Shown in pieces: positions 1 to 14,596 of a DNA stretch of 64,000 bases. The notes below the pieces were generated by a model. The model ran no database searches and was not told where the DNA came from. It saw only the letters and a list, made by a program, of their open reading frames with translations. The DNA is from Streptomyces sp. NP160 (lineage in GTDB: Bacteria; Actinomycetota; Actinomycetes; Actinomycetales; Quadrisphaeraceae): contig NZ_VDMJ01000003.1 in NCBI RefSeq assembly GCF_006335115.1, forward strand, positions 62,001 to 126,000. The letters run 5' to 3'. The translations under genes and the position numbers were made by a program. Positions within the stretch are counted from its first letter, which is position 1, and every line of letters starts with the position of its first letter.

Positions 1-2809
<2,809 letters not shown>

Positions 2810-2917
2810 GGATGTCCTCTCGGTGGTGCTCACGGGGCGCTCAGGGTGCTGAGCGCGGGGTGCTGGGAGAGGGGTTCGTCACCGCGGCCCCCCAGCGGGG
2901 GCCGCGGTGACGGGAGG

Positions 2918-6400
<3,483 letters not shown>

Positions 6401-6503
6401 GAGGAGTCCTTCCACGGGCCTGCGGACGGTGCGGGCGCATGCCAGCGAGCCCCTAGCTGGGTTCGACCAGCGTCAGGGCATGCAGGAGTGTGCGCAAGGG
6501 GCT

Positions 6504-6532
6504 AGCGTACTCTCCTGCCTCGCACAAGTCCA
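6504..6532 (-). promoter_or_regulatory. Candidate rpoB promoter
   Basis: On the minus strand TGGACT (6527-6532), a 17-base spacer, then TACGCT (6504-6509). Both resemble the housekeeping sigma consensus (4/6 and the conserved T-A-T of the -10). It would give a leader of roughly 95 bases before rpoB. The rest of the 389-base gap (6401-6789) holds no plausible gene, only this and the hairpin at 6701-6735. Confidence 0.4.
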
Positions 6533-6700
6533 GCCGCCGTCACCAGCAGTTCCGGGGCAGCTCCGCCCCGGGCCCGACGTCGTCGTCGAGCTCCTGGATG
6601 ACCGCGGGCTGCTGGTTCAACTCCGGCGACGTCGAGGATGCCCTCGCTCTCCGCGCGCGTCAAGCAGGCTCGCGGCAGAGCGCCGCCGACCCTGCACGCG

Positions 6701-6735
6701 GCAGCGGCGCCGACCCCGGGGGCCGGCGCCGCTGC
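6701..6735 (-). terminator. Hairpin between rplL and rpoB (terminator or attenuator)
   Basis: Perfect 12-bp inverted repeat (GCAGCGGCGCCG at 6701-6712, its complement at 6724-6735) with an 11-base loop, 55 bases past the rplL stop. There is no T-tract. In GC-rich Actinobacteria such stems can still terminate or attenuate, which would lower rpoBC output relative to the ribosomal stalk genes. Confidence 0.55.
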
Positions 6736-6789
6736 GCTGGGTGGTGCTGGGTGGTCCGGGTCAGCCGGTCGCGGCCTCCCGGACCCGTC

Positions 6790-7179
6790 TCACTTGACGG
6801 AGACGGTGGCGCCAGCGCCCTCGAGCTGGGCCTTGGCCTTCTCGGCGGCGTCCTTGGCGACCTTCTCCAGGACGGGCTTGGGGGCGCCGTCGACGAGGTC
6901 CTTGGCCTCCTTCAGGCCGAGGGAGGTCAGGGCGCGCACCTCCTTGATGACCTGGATCTTCTTGTCGCCGGCGGCCTCGAGGATGACGTCGAACTCGGAC
7001 TGCTCCTCGACCTCCTCGGCGGCGGCGCCGCCAGCGGCGCCACCAGCGGCGGCGACGGCGACGGGCGCGGCGGCGGTGACCTCGAAGACCTCCTCGAACT
7101 TCTTGACGAAGTCGGAGAGCTCGATGAGCGTCATCTCCTTGAAGGCGTCGAGCAGCTCGTCAGCAGACAGCTTGGCCAT
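6790..7179 (-). CDS. rplL: 50S ribosomal protein L7/L12
   Basis: Ribosomal stalk protein that recruits translation factors, 129 residues, a normal length. The N-terminal dimerisation helices ([16 protein letters not shown]), an Ala/Gly-rich hinge (about residues 35-55) and the conserved C-terminal domain ([20 protein letters not shown]) are all visible. ATG start with GAGGAG nine bases upstream. It follows rplJ by 62 bases on the same strand, the standard L10-L12 pair, and is co-regulated with it through the rplJ leader. Confidence 0.98.
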   Translation of the reverse strand: MAKLSADELLDAFKEMTLIELSDFVKKFEEVFEVTAAAPVAVAAAGGAAGGAAAEEVEEQSEFDVILEAAGDKKIQVIKEVRALTSLGLKEAKDLVDGAPKPVLEKVAKDAAEKAKAQLEGAGATVSVK

Positions 7180-7241
7180 GGTGGTTCTCCTCGTGACTCG
7201 TGCGGTGCGGTGTCTGGTGGTGGCTCAGAGCCGTGGTCGGC

Positions 7242-7808
7242 TCAGGCCTCGTCGGCCGCGGGAGCGGCCTCGTCGGCGGCCTCGGCCGGCGAGCCGGCCT
7301 CGACCTTGGCGCGCAGGGCGTCGACGGTGCGGGCGGCCTTCGACAGCGGCGCGTTGAACGCGTACGCGGCGCGGTTGAGGGAGCCCTTGAGCGCGCCGGC
7401 CATCTTGGCCAGCAGGACCTCGCGGGGCTCGAGGTCGGCGAGCGCCGTGACCTCGGCCGCGGTGAGCGGCTTGCCCTCGAGGAAGCCGGACTTGATGACC
7501 AGCTGCGGGTTGGTGCGCGCGAAGGCGCGCAGGCCCTTGGCGGCCTCCACCGGGTCACCGGTGATGAACGCGATGGCCGACGGGCCGGCCAGCTGGCCCT
7601 CGAACGCGTCGACGCCGGCGTTCTTCGCGGCGATCGCGGTGAGGGTGTTCTTGACGACGTTGTAGCTGCCGTTGTCGCCGATCGCGCGGCGCAGCTCCTT
7701 GAGCTGCGCGACGGTCAGGCCGCGGTACTCGGTGAGCACGCCGGCGTTCGCCTCGCGGAAGAGCTCGGTGAGCTCTGCGACGGCTGCTTCCTTCTCAGCG
7801 GTGGGCAC
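7242..7808 (-). CDS. rplJ: 50S ribosomal protein L10
   Basis: Base of the L7/L12 stalk, 188 residues. The N-terminal rRNA-binding domain reads [17 protein letters not shown] and contains the typical [15 protein letters not shown] stretch; the C-terminal helix that binds L12 dimers is Ala/Glu-rich. The start is a GTG at 7806-7808 with the strong site GGAAGGAGGATC just before it. In bacteria L10 (with L12) represses its own mRNA by binding a leader RNA, and a structured 269-base leader lies directly upstream. Confidence 0.97.
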   Translation of the reverse strand: MPTAEKEAAVAELTELFREANAGVLTEYRGLTVAQLKELRRAIGDNGSYNVVKNTLTAIAAKNAGVDAFEGQLAGPSAIAFITGDPVEAAKGLRAFARTNPQLVIKSGFLEGKPLTAAEVTALADLEPREVLLAKMAGALKGSLNRAAYAFNAPLSKAARTVDALRAKVEAGSPAEAADEAAPAADEA

Positions 7809-8077
7809 GATCCTCCTTCCGGGGGTGCGTGTCTTCTCTGCGGCGGGCCGCTCCCCCGGTCTCCCGGTGGTGCTGCCCGGCCACCGGCTGGCCCGGACCC
7901 GCAGACGACGAGAGCCCCGGCGCCAGGCGCACGGGGCTCGCAGGGGATCTGTCCACGAGGGCGCTCTCGCGCCGACGGACTGCTGCTGGTCTCGCTCACC
8001 TGCGCTGGACGCCCGCTGCTGCGGACCTTCGGTCGCTCCGCGCTCTGGGCGCGAGGCGACGACCGGCGGTCTTCGGT
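7809..8077 (-). promoter_or_regulatory. Probable L10 autoregulatory leader
   Basis: The 393-base gap between rplA and rplJ (7809-8201) contains no gene. It is explained by a promoter -10 at 8084-8089 and a leader of about 269 bases. The transcript contains CCGAAGACCGCCGGTC near its 5' end and a compact hairpin (GAGCCCC at 7912-7918 with GGGGCTC at 7933-7939), in keeping with the L10-leader elements known upstream of rplJ. Assignment rests on position, length and visible stems, not on a covariance-model match. Confidence 0.55.
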
Positions 8078-8083
8078 GGCCCC

Positions 8084-8089
8084 AGTCTA
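8084..8089 (-). promoter_or_regulatory. Candidate -10 box of the rplJ leader
   Basis: TAGACT on the minus strand, placed so that transcription would start near 8077. No convincing -35 is visible. Confidence 0.4.
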
Positions 8090-8201
8090 CACGCGCGCAG
8101 CGGTGGCCCTGACCGCTCGGGCGGCGCGGAGGCGCACCACCCGCACGCAGGACGGCCCCCGCCCGGCTGGTGCCGGACGGGGGCCGCTGCGCGGGGAGGG
8201 C

Positions 8202-8924
8202 TCAGGCCGAGGTGACCGCGCCGTCCTCGAGGAGGTTGCGGGTGCGCGCCGGGTCCACGGGGATGCCCGGGCCCATGGTGGTCGCGATGGTCGCCTTGGA
8301 GATGTAGCGGCCCTTCGAGGCGGCCGGCTTCAGGCGCAGCACCTCGTCGAGCGCCGCGGCGTAGTTCTCCACCAGGGAGGCCTCGGAGAAGGAGGTCTTG
8401 CCGATGATGAAGTGCAGGTTGGAGTGCTTGTCCACGCGGAACTCGATCTTGCCGCCCTTGATGTCCGTGACGGCCTTGGCCACGTCCATCGTCACGGTGC
8501 CGGTCTTCGGGTTCGGCATGAGGCCGCGCGGGCCGAGGACGCGGCCGAGGCGGCCGACCTTGCCCATGAGGTCAGGCGTGGCCACGGCGGCGTCGAAGTC
8601 GAGGAAGCCCCCGGCCACGCGCTCGATGAGCTCGTCACCGCCGACGATGTCGGCACCGGCCGCCTCGGCGGCCGCGGCGCGCGGGCCGACGGCGAAGACC
8701 AGCACGCGGGCGGTCTTGCCGGTGCCGTGGGGCAGGTTGACCGTCCCGCGGACCATCTGGTCGGCCTTGCGCGGGTCGACGCCCAGGCGGAAGGCGACCT
8801 CGACGGTGGCGTCGTACTTGGTGACCGAGGTGTCCTTGGCGAGCTTCACGGCCTCGAGGGGGCTGTGGAGGACGTCGCGGTCGATCTTCTCGGCGGCGGC
8901 CCGGTAGGCCTTGCTGTGCTTCAC
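8202..8924 (-). CDS. rplA: 50S ribosomal protein L1
   Basis: Component of the L1 stalk of the large subunit, 240 residues. Full-length family features are present: [15 protein letters not shown] at the start, the two-domain core with [13 protein letters not shown], and the diagnostic [20 protein letters not shown] in the middle. GTG start at 8922-8924 with GGAGAG upstream. It follows rplK by 108 bases on the same strand, the usual rplKA operon, in which L1 can feed back on the rplK mRNA. Confidence 0.98.
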   Translation of the reverse strand: MKHSKAYRAAAEKIDRDVLHSPLEAVKLAKDTSVTKYDATVEVAFRLGVDPRKADQMVRGTVNLPHGTGKTARVLVFAVGPRAAAAEAAGADIVGGDELIERVAGGFLDFDAAVATPDLMGKVGRLGRVLGPRGLMPNPKTGTVTMDVAKAVTDIKGGKIEFRVDKHSNLHFIIGKTSFSEASLVENYAAALDEVLRLKPAASKGRYISKATIATTMGPGIPVDPARTRNLLEDGAVTSA

Positions 8925-9032
8925 GGTGCTCTCTCCTCTGTGGTCAGGCGGACCGGGTCGTCCCCGGCCCTCCCACGACTGCTGGGGGTGCTGCCTCGGT
9001 CGGTGCCGGCCGGGAGCAGCGGTGGGGCGGGA

Positions 9033-9464
9033 TCAGCCCTGGACGGTGATGCCCATGGAGCGTGCGGTGCCCGCGATGATCTTGGAGGCCGCCTCGACGT
9101 CGTTGGCGTTGAGGTCCTGCATCTTCTGCTCGGCGATGGCGCGCACCTGGTCCGCGGTCAGCGAGGCGACCTTGGTGGTGTGCGGCGTCGAGGAGCCCTT
9201 GGCCACGCCAGCGGCCTTCTTGATGAGCTCGGCGGCCGGCGGCGTCTTGAGCACGAACGTGAACGAGCGGTCCTCGTACACGGTGATCTCGACGGGCACG
9301 ACGTTGCCGCGCTGCGACTCGGTCGCGGCGTTGTACGCCTTGCAGAACTCCATGATGTTGACGCCGTGCTGGCCCAGCGCGGGACCGATGGGCGGGGCCG
9401 GGGTGGCCGCGCCGGCGTTGATCTGGAGCTTGATGAGTCCGGAGACCCGCTTCTTGGGGGGCAT
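9033..9464 (-). CDS. rplK: 50S ribosomal protein L11
   Basis: GTPase-centre protein, 143 residues. The proline-rich N-terminal segment ([20 protein letters not shown]), which contacts thiostrepton-type antibiotics together with 23S rRNA, and the C-terminal rRNA-binding domain ([12 protein letters not shown] at the end) are intact. ATG start. It lies 77 bases downstream of nusG, as in most bacteria. Confidence 0.98.
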   Translation of the reverse strand: MPPKKRVSGLIKLQINAGAATPAPPIGPALGQHGVNIMEFCKAYNAATESQRGNVVPVEITVYEDRSFTFVLKTPPAAELIKKAAGVAKGSSTPHTTKVASLTADQVRAIAEQKMQDLNANDVEAASKIIAGTARSMGITVQG

Positions 9465-9541
9465 GGCTCTTCTCTACCTCGTGGACGTGGGACGTCGTGG
9501 CGCCTGAGGGGCCCAGGCGCTGGCGACCTGACGGCAGCCGG

Positions 9542-10351
9542 TCAGATCTTGGCGACCTGGCCGAAGGACAGCTCGACCGGCGTCTCCCGGCCGAAGATGG
9601 AGACCAGCACCTGCAGCGTGCGCCGGTCGGTGTTGATCTCGGAGATCGTGGCGGGCATCGTCTCGAAGGGGCCCTCCATGACGGTGACCGACTCGCCCAC
9701 CTCGAAGTCGACCTCGGTGACCGGGGCGGCCTTCGCGGCGGACTTGGCGCTCTCCTTGGGCTGCAGCGCCGGGGCCAGCATCGAGAACACCTCGTCGGTG
9801 CTCAGCGGCACCGGCTGGTGGGTGTTGCCGACGAAGCCGGTGACGCCCGGGGTGTGGCGGACCGCGCCCCAGGACTCGTTGGTGAGGTCCATGCGCACCA
9901 GCACGTAGCCCGGGATCCGCACGCGGCGCACGAGCTTCGGCTGGCCGTTCTTGATCTCGCGGACCTCCTCCATCGGCACCTCGACCTGGAAGATGTAGTC
10001 CTCCATGTTGAGGCTGCCGATGCGGTTCTCGAGGTTGCTCTTCACGCGGTTCTCGTAACCGGCGTAGGAGTGGATGACGAACCAGTCGCCGGGGGCCCGG
10101 CGCAGCTGCGCCTTGAACTCCTCGACCGGGTCGACCTCGTCCTCGTCCTCGTCCTCGTCGGCGTCGTCACCAGCGACCTCGTCGGCGTCGTCACCGGCGA
10201 CCTCGTCGGCGGCGTCGCCACCAGCGGCCTCGACCGCCGGCTCCTCGGCGGCGTCCCGCTCCGGGGCCGCAGCCGCGCCGTCCGCCTCGAGGGTCTCGTC
10301 GGCGGCGTCGGCCTCGAAGGTCTCGGGGGCGTCGTAGGACTGCTGGGACAC
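9542..10351 (-). CDS. nusG: Transcription termination/antitermination factor NusG
   Basis: Binds RNA polymerase and affects pausing, termination and coupling to the ribosome. 269 residues, longer than the E. coli protein because of an acidic, Ala/Asp/Glu-rich N-terminal extension of about 90 residues, a trait of actinobacterial NusG. The NGN domain begins near [15 protein letters not shown], and the KOW domain is at the C-terminus ([19 protein letters not shown]). The extension contains a short internal repeat (see 10161-10208). GTG start. It lies between secE and rplK, all on the minus strand. Confidence 0.97.
   Translation of the reverse strand: MSQQSYDAPETFEADAADETLEADGAAAAPERDAAEEPAVEAAGGDAADEVAGDDADEVAGDDADEDEDEDEVDPVEEFKAQLRRAPGDWFVIHSYAGYENRVKSNLENRIGSLNMEDYIFQVEVPMEEVREIKNGQPKLVRRVRIPGYVLVRMDLTNESWGAVRHTPGVTGFVGNTHQPVPLSTDEVFSMLAPALQPKESAKSAAKAAPVTEVDFEVGESVTVMEGPFETMPATISEINTDRRTLQVLVSIFGRETPVELSFGQVAKI
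10161..10208. repeat. 24-bp tandem repeat inside nusG
   Basis: Two 24-base units (10161-10184, 10185-10208) differ at one base; a third, decayed unit follows. They encode repeated DADEVAGD blocks in the acidic NusG tail, in frame, so the length of this disordered segment could vary between strains by slippage. Confidence 0.8.
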
Positions 10352-10415
10352 GATGGGGGGGCCTGCTTCCTGTCTGCGGGTGCTGCTGGTGCCGGGTCGC
10401 GGTGCGGTGGGCGGC

Positions 10416-10670
10416 TCAGCTGCCGCCGAGCGCCCAGAGCACGAGGCGCCCGAAGCCGAGGTCCAGCAGGGACACGTACGTCATGACGACCGCGACGAAC
10501 ACGAGCACGACGGACGTGTAGGTGACGAGCTCGTCACGGGTGGGGTAGACCACCTTCTTGAGCTCGCCGACCACCTCGCGCAGGAACACGAGCAGGCGGG
10601 CGAGGGGGCCGCCGCGACGACGGGTCGCCGCCGCCGCACCCGAGGCGCTGCCCGGCTGGGTGTCCGTCAC
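10416..10670 (-). CDS. secE: Preprotein translocase subunit SecE
   Basis: Small membrane subunit that clamps SecY in the Sec translocon. 84 residues: a Gly/Ala/Arg-rich cytoplasmic N-terminus, the conserved amphipathic helix [19 protein letters not shown], then one transmembrane helix (about residues 52-68). The start is a GTG at 10668-10670, with AGGAGGT nine bases upstream. It is followed by nusG after 64 bases and preceded on the same strand by tRNA-Trp, the conserved tRNA-Trp-secE-nusG-rplKA order. Confidence 0.95.
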   Translation of the reverse strand: MTDTQPGSASGAAAATRRRGGPLARLLVFLREVVGELKKVVYPTRDELVTYTSVVLVFVAVVMTYVSLLDLGFGRLVLWALGGS

Positions 10671-10762
10671 GTCGGTCGCACCTCCTCGGCCGGCGTGCGC
10701 CGGCGCTCCGCTGTGGTCGTGCTGCTGGCTGGTCCTGCTGTGTCGGTCTGGTCGTCCCGTCG

Positions 10763-10835
10763 CAGGGCAGGCGGGACTCGAACCCGCAACCGCCGGTTTT
10801 GGAGACCGGTGCGCTACCAATTGCGCCACTACCCT
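10763..10835 (-). tRNA. tRNA-Trp (anticodon CCA)
   Basis: Complete cloverleaf: acceptor AGGGTAG pairs with CTGCCCT, anticodon loop CTCCAAA gives CCA, and the T arm is GCGGG TTCGAGT CCCGC. The discriminator is G and the 3' CCA is not encoded. It lies directly upstream of secE on the same strand. Confidence 0.97.
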
Positions 10836-10914
10836 CTGGTGGCCCGCTCCGCCGCGCTGGGACCGGACCTGTCGGAGCGTCCGGACGCAGGCAGCACACG
10901 ACCACCGACCCGCA

Positions 10915-10944
10915 AGCATACCTTTCGCCGAGGGTGGGTGTGAC
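10915..10944 (-). promoter_or_regulatory. Candidate promoter for tRNA-Trp/secE
   Basis: Minus strand: GTCACA (10939-10944), 18-base spacer, TATGCT (10915-10920). Transcription would begin about 75 bases before the tRNA. On the plus strand TACCTT (10919-10924) overlaps it and could serve the divergent aminotransferase. Confidence 0.4.
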
Positions 10945-10976
10945 CGGGTGCTGGCTGCTGCGAGAGGATCGGTCCC

Positions 10977-12221
10977 GTGAGCGCCGCCTCCGCCACCCAG
11001 CCAGCCCAGCAGACCGGCTCCCAGCGCCGGGTCTCCGCCCGCCTCGCCGCCATCGCGGAGTCGGCGACGCTCGCCGTCGACGCCAGGGCCAAGGCGCTCA
11101 AGGCCCAGGGCCGCCCCGTCATCGGCTTCGGGGCGGGCGAGCCCGACTTCCCCACCCCGGCCGACATCGTCGAGGTGGCCGCAGCCGCGTGCCGCGACCC
11201 GCGGAACCACCGCTACACGCCGGCCGGCGGACTGCCGGAGATGAAGGCCGCGGTGGTGTCCAAGACGGCCCGCGACTCCGGCTACGAGGTGGCCCCCGAG
11301 CAGGTGCTCGTCACCAACGGCGGCAAGCAGGCCGTGTACACGGCCTTCGCCGCGCTGTGCGACCCGGGTGACGAGGTCATCCTCCCCGCCCCGTACTGGA
11401 CCACCTACCCCGAGGCGGTGCGCCTCGCGGGCGGCGTGCCCGTGGAGGTCTTCGCCGGCGAGGACCAGGGCTACCTCGTGACGGTCGAGCAGCTCGAGGC
11501 CGCGCGGACGCCGCGCACCAAGGTGCTGCTCTTCTGCTCCCCCTCCAACCCGACCGGCGCCGTCTACGACGAGGCGCAGGTGCGCGCCATCGGCGAGTGG
11601 GCCCTCGAGCACGGCGTCTGGGTGGTCACCGACGAGATCTACGAGCACCTCCTGTACGACGGCGCGACGGCGCCGTCGATGCCCGTGGTGGTGCCGGAGC
11701 TCGCCGACACCACGCTCGTGCTGAACGGCGTGGCGAAGACCTACGCGATGACCGGCTGGCGCGTGGGGTGGCTCATCGGCCCGCGCGACGTGGTGAAGGC
11801 CGGCACGAACCTGCAGAGCCACCTCACCAGCAACGTCGCCGACGTCTCCCAGCGCGCCGCCGTCGCCGCGCTCACCGGCTCCCTCGACGCCGTGGCGTCC
11901 ATGCGCGAGGCCTTCGACCGGCGGCGGCGCACCGTGGTGGAGATGCTCTCGGCCATCGACGGGGTCGACTGCCCGACGCCCCGCGGTGCCTTCTACGCCT
12001 ACCCCTCGGTGAAGGGCCTGCTGGGACGGACCATCCGCGGTCGCGTCCCCACCACCAGCGCCGAGCTCGCCACGCTGCTGCTGGAGGAGGCCGAGGTCGC
12101 GGTGGTGCCCGGGGAGGCCTTCGGTCCCTCCGGCTACCTGCGCCTCTCCTACGCCCTCGGCGACGAGGACCTGGTGGAGGGCGTCAGCCGGATCCAGCGG
12201 GTGCTCGGCGAGGCCCGCTGA
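10977..12221 (+). CDS. Class I/II PLP-dependent aminotransferase, aspartate aminotransferase type
   Basis: 414 residues. The fold-type I signature is clear: [11 protein letters not shown] near the N-terminus, TNGGKQAVY for cofactor phosphate binding, [22 protein letters not shown], and the Schiff-base lysine in [17 protein letters not shown]. The family transfers an amino group from aspartate to 2-oxoglutarate, and some members also act as prephenate or arylamine aminotransferases; substrate cannot be settled here. The GTG start has no obvious ribosome site. It diverges from tRNA-Trp/secE, a position that such a gene holds in many actinobacterial genomes. Confidence 0.93.
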   Translation: MSAASATQPAQQTGSQRRVSARLAAIAESATLAVDARAKALKAQGRPVIGFGAGEPDFPTPADIVEVAAAACRDPRNHRYTPAGGLPEMKAAVVSKTARDSGYEVAPEQVLVTNGGKQAVYTAFAALCDPGDEVILPAPYWTTYPEAVRLAGGVPVEVFAGEDQGYLVTVEQLEAARTPRTKVLLFCSPSNPTGAVYDEAQVRAIGEWALEHGVWVVTDEIYEHLLYDGATAPSMPVVVPELADTTLVLNGVAKTYAMTGWRVGWLIGPRDVVKAGTNLQSHLTSNVADVSQRAAVAALTGSLDAVASMREAFDRRRRTVVEMLSAIDGVDCPTPRGAFYAYPSVKGLLGRTIRGRVPTTSAELATLLLEEAEVAVVPGEAFGPSGYLRLSYALGDEDLVEGVSRIQRVLGEAR

Positions 12222-12229
12222 GCACTGCC

Positions 12230-12256
12230 GGACCCACCGCGCGACAGGGCGGGTCC
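12230..12256. terminator. Bidirectional hairpin between convergent genes
   Basis: GGACCCACC (from 12230) pairs with GGCGGGTCC (to 12256) in 8 of 9 positions. It sits exactly in the 36-base gap between the convergent aminotransferase and MFS genes. Confidence 0.5.
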
Positions 12257-12257
12257 C

Positions 12258-13487
12258 TCACCGGGCGGCGGGCCGGCGTAGGCCCGCCGCCACCACCGCG
12301 GCGCTGAGCGCCACCAGCGCGACCACCCCCAGCAGGAGCACCGCGGGCGGGGCCAGCGGAGCGGCCAGCGAGAGCGCCTCCGGCAGCAGGAACCCCAGGT
12401 AGGTGGCGCTGTAGTACCAGCCGGTCAGCGCCCCGAGGTCCCTCGGCGTGGCGACGGCCTGGACCTCCACGAGCCCCGCCACCAGCACGACGCCGTACGC
12501 CGCTCCCAGCACCGCGGAGGTGAGGAGCGCGAGCGGCAGCGACGGCACCGCGGCCACCACCGCGCACAGCACCGTCCCGAGCAGGGCCGCCGCCAGCCCC
12601 ACGAGGAGCTGGCGCCCGCCCGTGAGGACGGCCAGCCGGGGGACCCACGGCTGGACCAGCGCACCCACCGCCAGCCCCACCACGCACAGCAGCGCCGCGC
12701 TCGCCACCGCCAGGCCGCCCGTCCGCTCCGCGACCAGCGCCGGCGTCACGGCGTAGGCCAGGGCGGCCGCCCCGAACACCCAGGGGGCCGCGGGCAGCAC
12801 CACGCCCAGGAAGCGCCGCCGCGCGCGGGGCGGCACCCGCAGGTCCTCCACGAGCTGCGCCGCCGACGGCCGGCGCCGGCGCCCGGACGCCGTCGCCGGG
12901 CGGGTCTCCGGGGCCGCCAGCAGCGGAACCAGGGAGACCAGGGCCAGCAGCGACTGCACGGCGTACGGCAGCACGGTGGGGACCGGGCCCCACTGCGCGA
13001 GCGCGCCGGAGACGCCGGCGCCCACGCCGAAGCCGGCCGTGAGCACGAGCGCAGCCCGCCGGGCGCGTCGGGACGGGTCGGCGCCGTCCTCGAACGGCGG
13101 CGCCGAGAGCTCCTTGACCCAGGAGGTGCCGACCACCATGGCCGCCGCCACGCTGAGGCCCGCGAGGAAGCGGCCCGCGCACATGAGCACGACGCCGCCG
13201 GACCCCACCGCGAGCACCGCGCTCGCAGCCATCCCGAGCACCACGGCCACCACCGCGGGCCGCTTGCGCCCCACGAGGTCGGACAGCGGCCCGGCGAGGA
13301 GGAAGCCCGGCACGAGGCCGACCACGTAGAAGCCGAAGAAGAGGTCGACGACGACGGCGGAGTAGCCCTCGACCTGGCGGTACAGCAGCAGCAGCGGCGT
13401 GAAGTGGTTGCCGCCCCACGCGCAGGCCAGCAGGGCGGGGGCGACGCGCCGCCAGGGGCGCTCCACCGGGGCTCCCTCCGAGCGCAC
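12258..13487 (-). CDS. MFS transporter
   Basis: 409 residues with about 12 hydrophobic segments. The major facilitator loop 2-3 signature is visible (GPLSDLVGRKRPAV, about residues 65-80), and a charged central loop carries an Arg-rich stretch (SGRRRRPSAAQLVED) between the two six-helix halves. Substrate unknown; the general form is that of drug/metabolite exporters. GTG start 29 bases downstream of murB on the same strand, so it may be the last gene of an MFS-murB-MFS transcription unit. Confidence 0.85.
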   Translation of the reverse strand: MRSEGAPVERPWRRVAPALLACAWGGNHFTPLLLLYRQVEGYSAVVVDLFFGFYVVGLVPGFLLAGPLSDLVGRKRPAVVAVVLGMAASAVLAVGSGGVVLMCAGRFLAGLSVAAAMVVGTSWVKELSAPPFEDGADPSRRARRAALVLTAGFGVGAGVSGALAQWGPVPTVLPYAVQSLLALVSLVPLLAAPETRPATASGRRRRPSAAQLVEDLRVPPRARRRFLGVVLPAAPWVFGAAALAYAVTPALVAERTGGLAVASAALLCVVGLAVGALVQPWVPRLAVLTGGRQLLVGLAAALLGTVLCAVVAAVPSLPLALLTSAVLGAAYGVVLVAGLVEVQAVATPRDLGALTGWYYSATYLGFLLPEALSLAAPLAPPAVLLLGVVALVALSAAVVAAGLRRPAAR

Positions 13488-13516
13488 CCGCGCTCCGCCC
13501 GCCTCGGCGCCGGGCG

Positions 13517-14596
13517 TCAGAGGGAGCAGCCGACGAGCTCGGGCTCCGGAACGAGCTCCACGCCGAAGCGCTCACGGACGCCGTCGCGGACGGCGCGGGC
13601 CAGCGCGAGCACGTCCGCGGCGCTCGCCCCGCCGCGGTTGGTGACGGCGAGGGTGTGCTTGGTGGACAGCGCGGCGCGGGGGTCGGCGGGATCGAGGGCG
13701 TGGCCGCGCCCGAAGCCCGCGTGCTCCACGAGCCAGGCGGCAGAGGTCTTGACCAGGCCGCTGGCAGCGTCGGGGTGGCGCGGGGCGCCCTCCGGCAGGG
13801 CTGCGGCCTGCTCCGGCGCGAGCAGCGGGTTGGTGAAGAAGGAGCCGGTGGACCAGGTGTCGTGGTCGGCCTCGTCGAGCACCATGCCCTTGCGCCGGCG
13901 CAGCGCGAGCACGGCCTCCCGGACGTCGGCGAGCGGGCGCCGCTCCCCCGGCGCGGTCCCGAGCCGCTCGGCGAGCTCGGCGTACCTCACGGGCGCCGCG
14001 AGGTCGTTGACGGGGAGCTGCAGGACCACGTCGAGGATGACGTAGCGCCCCGGCTCGTCCTTGAACAGCGAGTCGCGGTAGCGCAGCCGCAGGTTCGAGG
14101 CGGGGATGGTGCGCAGCCGCCCGTCCCGCCGGTCCCAGGTCTGCACGCTGGCGAGCACGTCGGACAGCTGCTGGCCGTACGCGCCGACGTTCTGCACCGG
14201 GGTCGCGCCGACGGTGCCGGGGATCCCGGACAGGCACTCCACGCCCGACCAGCCGTTCGCGACGGCGCGGGCGACCAGGGCGTCCCAGTCCTCTCCGGCG
14301 TCGACGTGCAGGAAGGCACCGCCGCACCAGTCCCCGGACTCGAGCTCGACGCCCTTCGTGCGGACGACGACGACGGTGCCGTCGAAGCCGTCGTCCCCGA
14401 CGACCAGGTTCGAGCCGCCGCCCACGACGAGCACCGGCTCCCCCGCGGCGTCGGCCGCGCTGACGGCGCCGACGACCTGCTGGCGCGTGGTCGCGACCAC
14501 CGTGCGGGCCGCGGGCCCGCCGACGCGCAGGGTGGTGAGGTCGGCGAGGCGGGCCGCCTGCGCTGCGGGGGCGTCGACGTCGGGACGGGTCGTCAC
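13517..14596 (-). CDS. murB: UDP-N-acetylenolpyruvoylglucosamine reductase
   Basis: NADPH/FAD enzyme that reduces UDP-GlcNAc-enolpyruvate to UDP-MurNAc in peptidoglycan synthesis. 359 residues. FAD-binding motifs LVVGGGSNLVV and SGIPGTVGATPVQNVGAYG are clear; the catalytic serine lies in STGSFFTNPL, an arginine in LRYRDSLFK, and the acidic residue in the C-terminal PEPELVG. GTG start overlaps the stop of the upstream MFS gene by four bases (GTGA), so translation is probably coupled. MurB is commonly found close to hadAB/rpmG in Actinobacteria; here an MFS gene and a LacI-type regulator separate them. Confidence 0.96.
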   Translation of the reverse strand: MTTRPDVDAPAAQAARLADLTTLRVGGPAARTVVATTRQQVVGAVSAADAAGEPVLVVGGGSNLVVGDDGFDGTVVVVRTKGVELESGDWCGGAFLHVDAGEDWDALVARAVANGWSGVECLSGIPGTVGATPVQNVGAYGQQLSDVLASVQTWDRRDGRLRTIPASNLRLRYRDSLFKDEPGRYVILDVVLQLPVNDLAAPVRYAELAERLGTAPGERRPLADVREAVLALRRRKGMVLDEADHDTWSTGSFFTNPLLAPEQAAALPEGAPRHPDAASGLVKTSAAWLVEHAGFGRGHALDPADPRAALSTKHTLAVTNRGGASAADVLALARAVRDGVRERFGVELVPEPELVGCSL

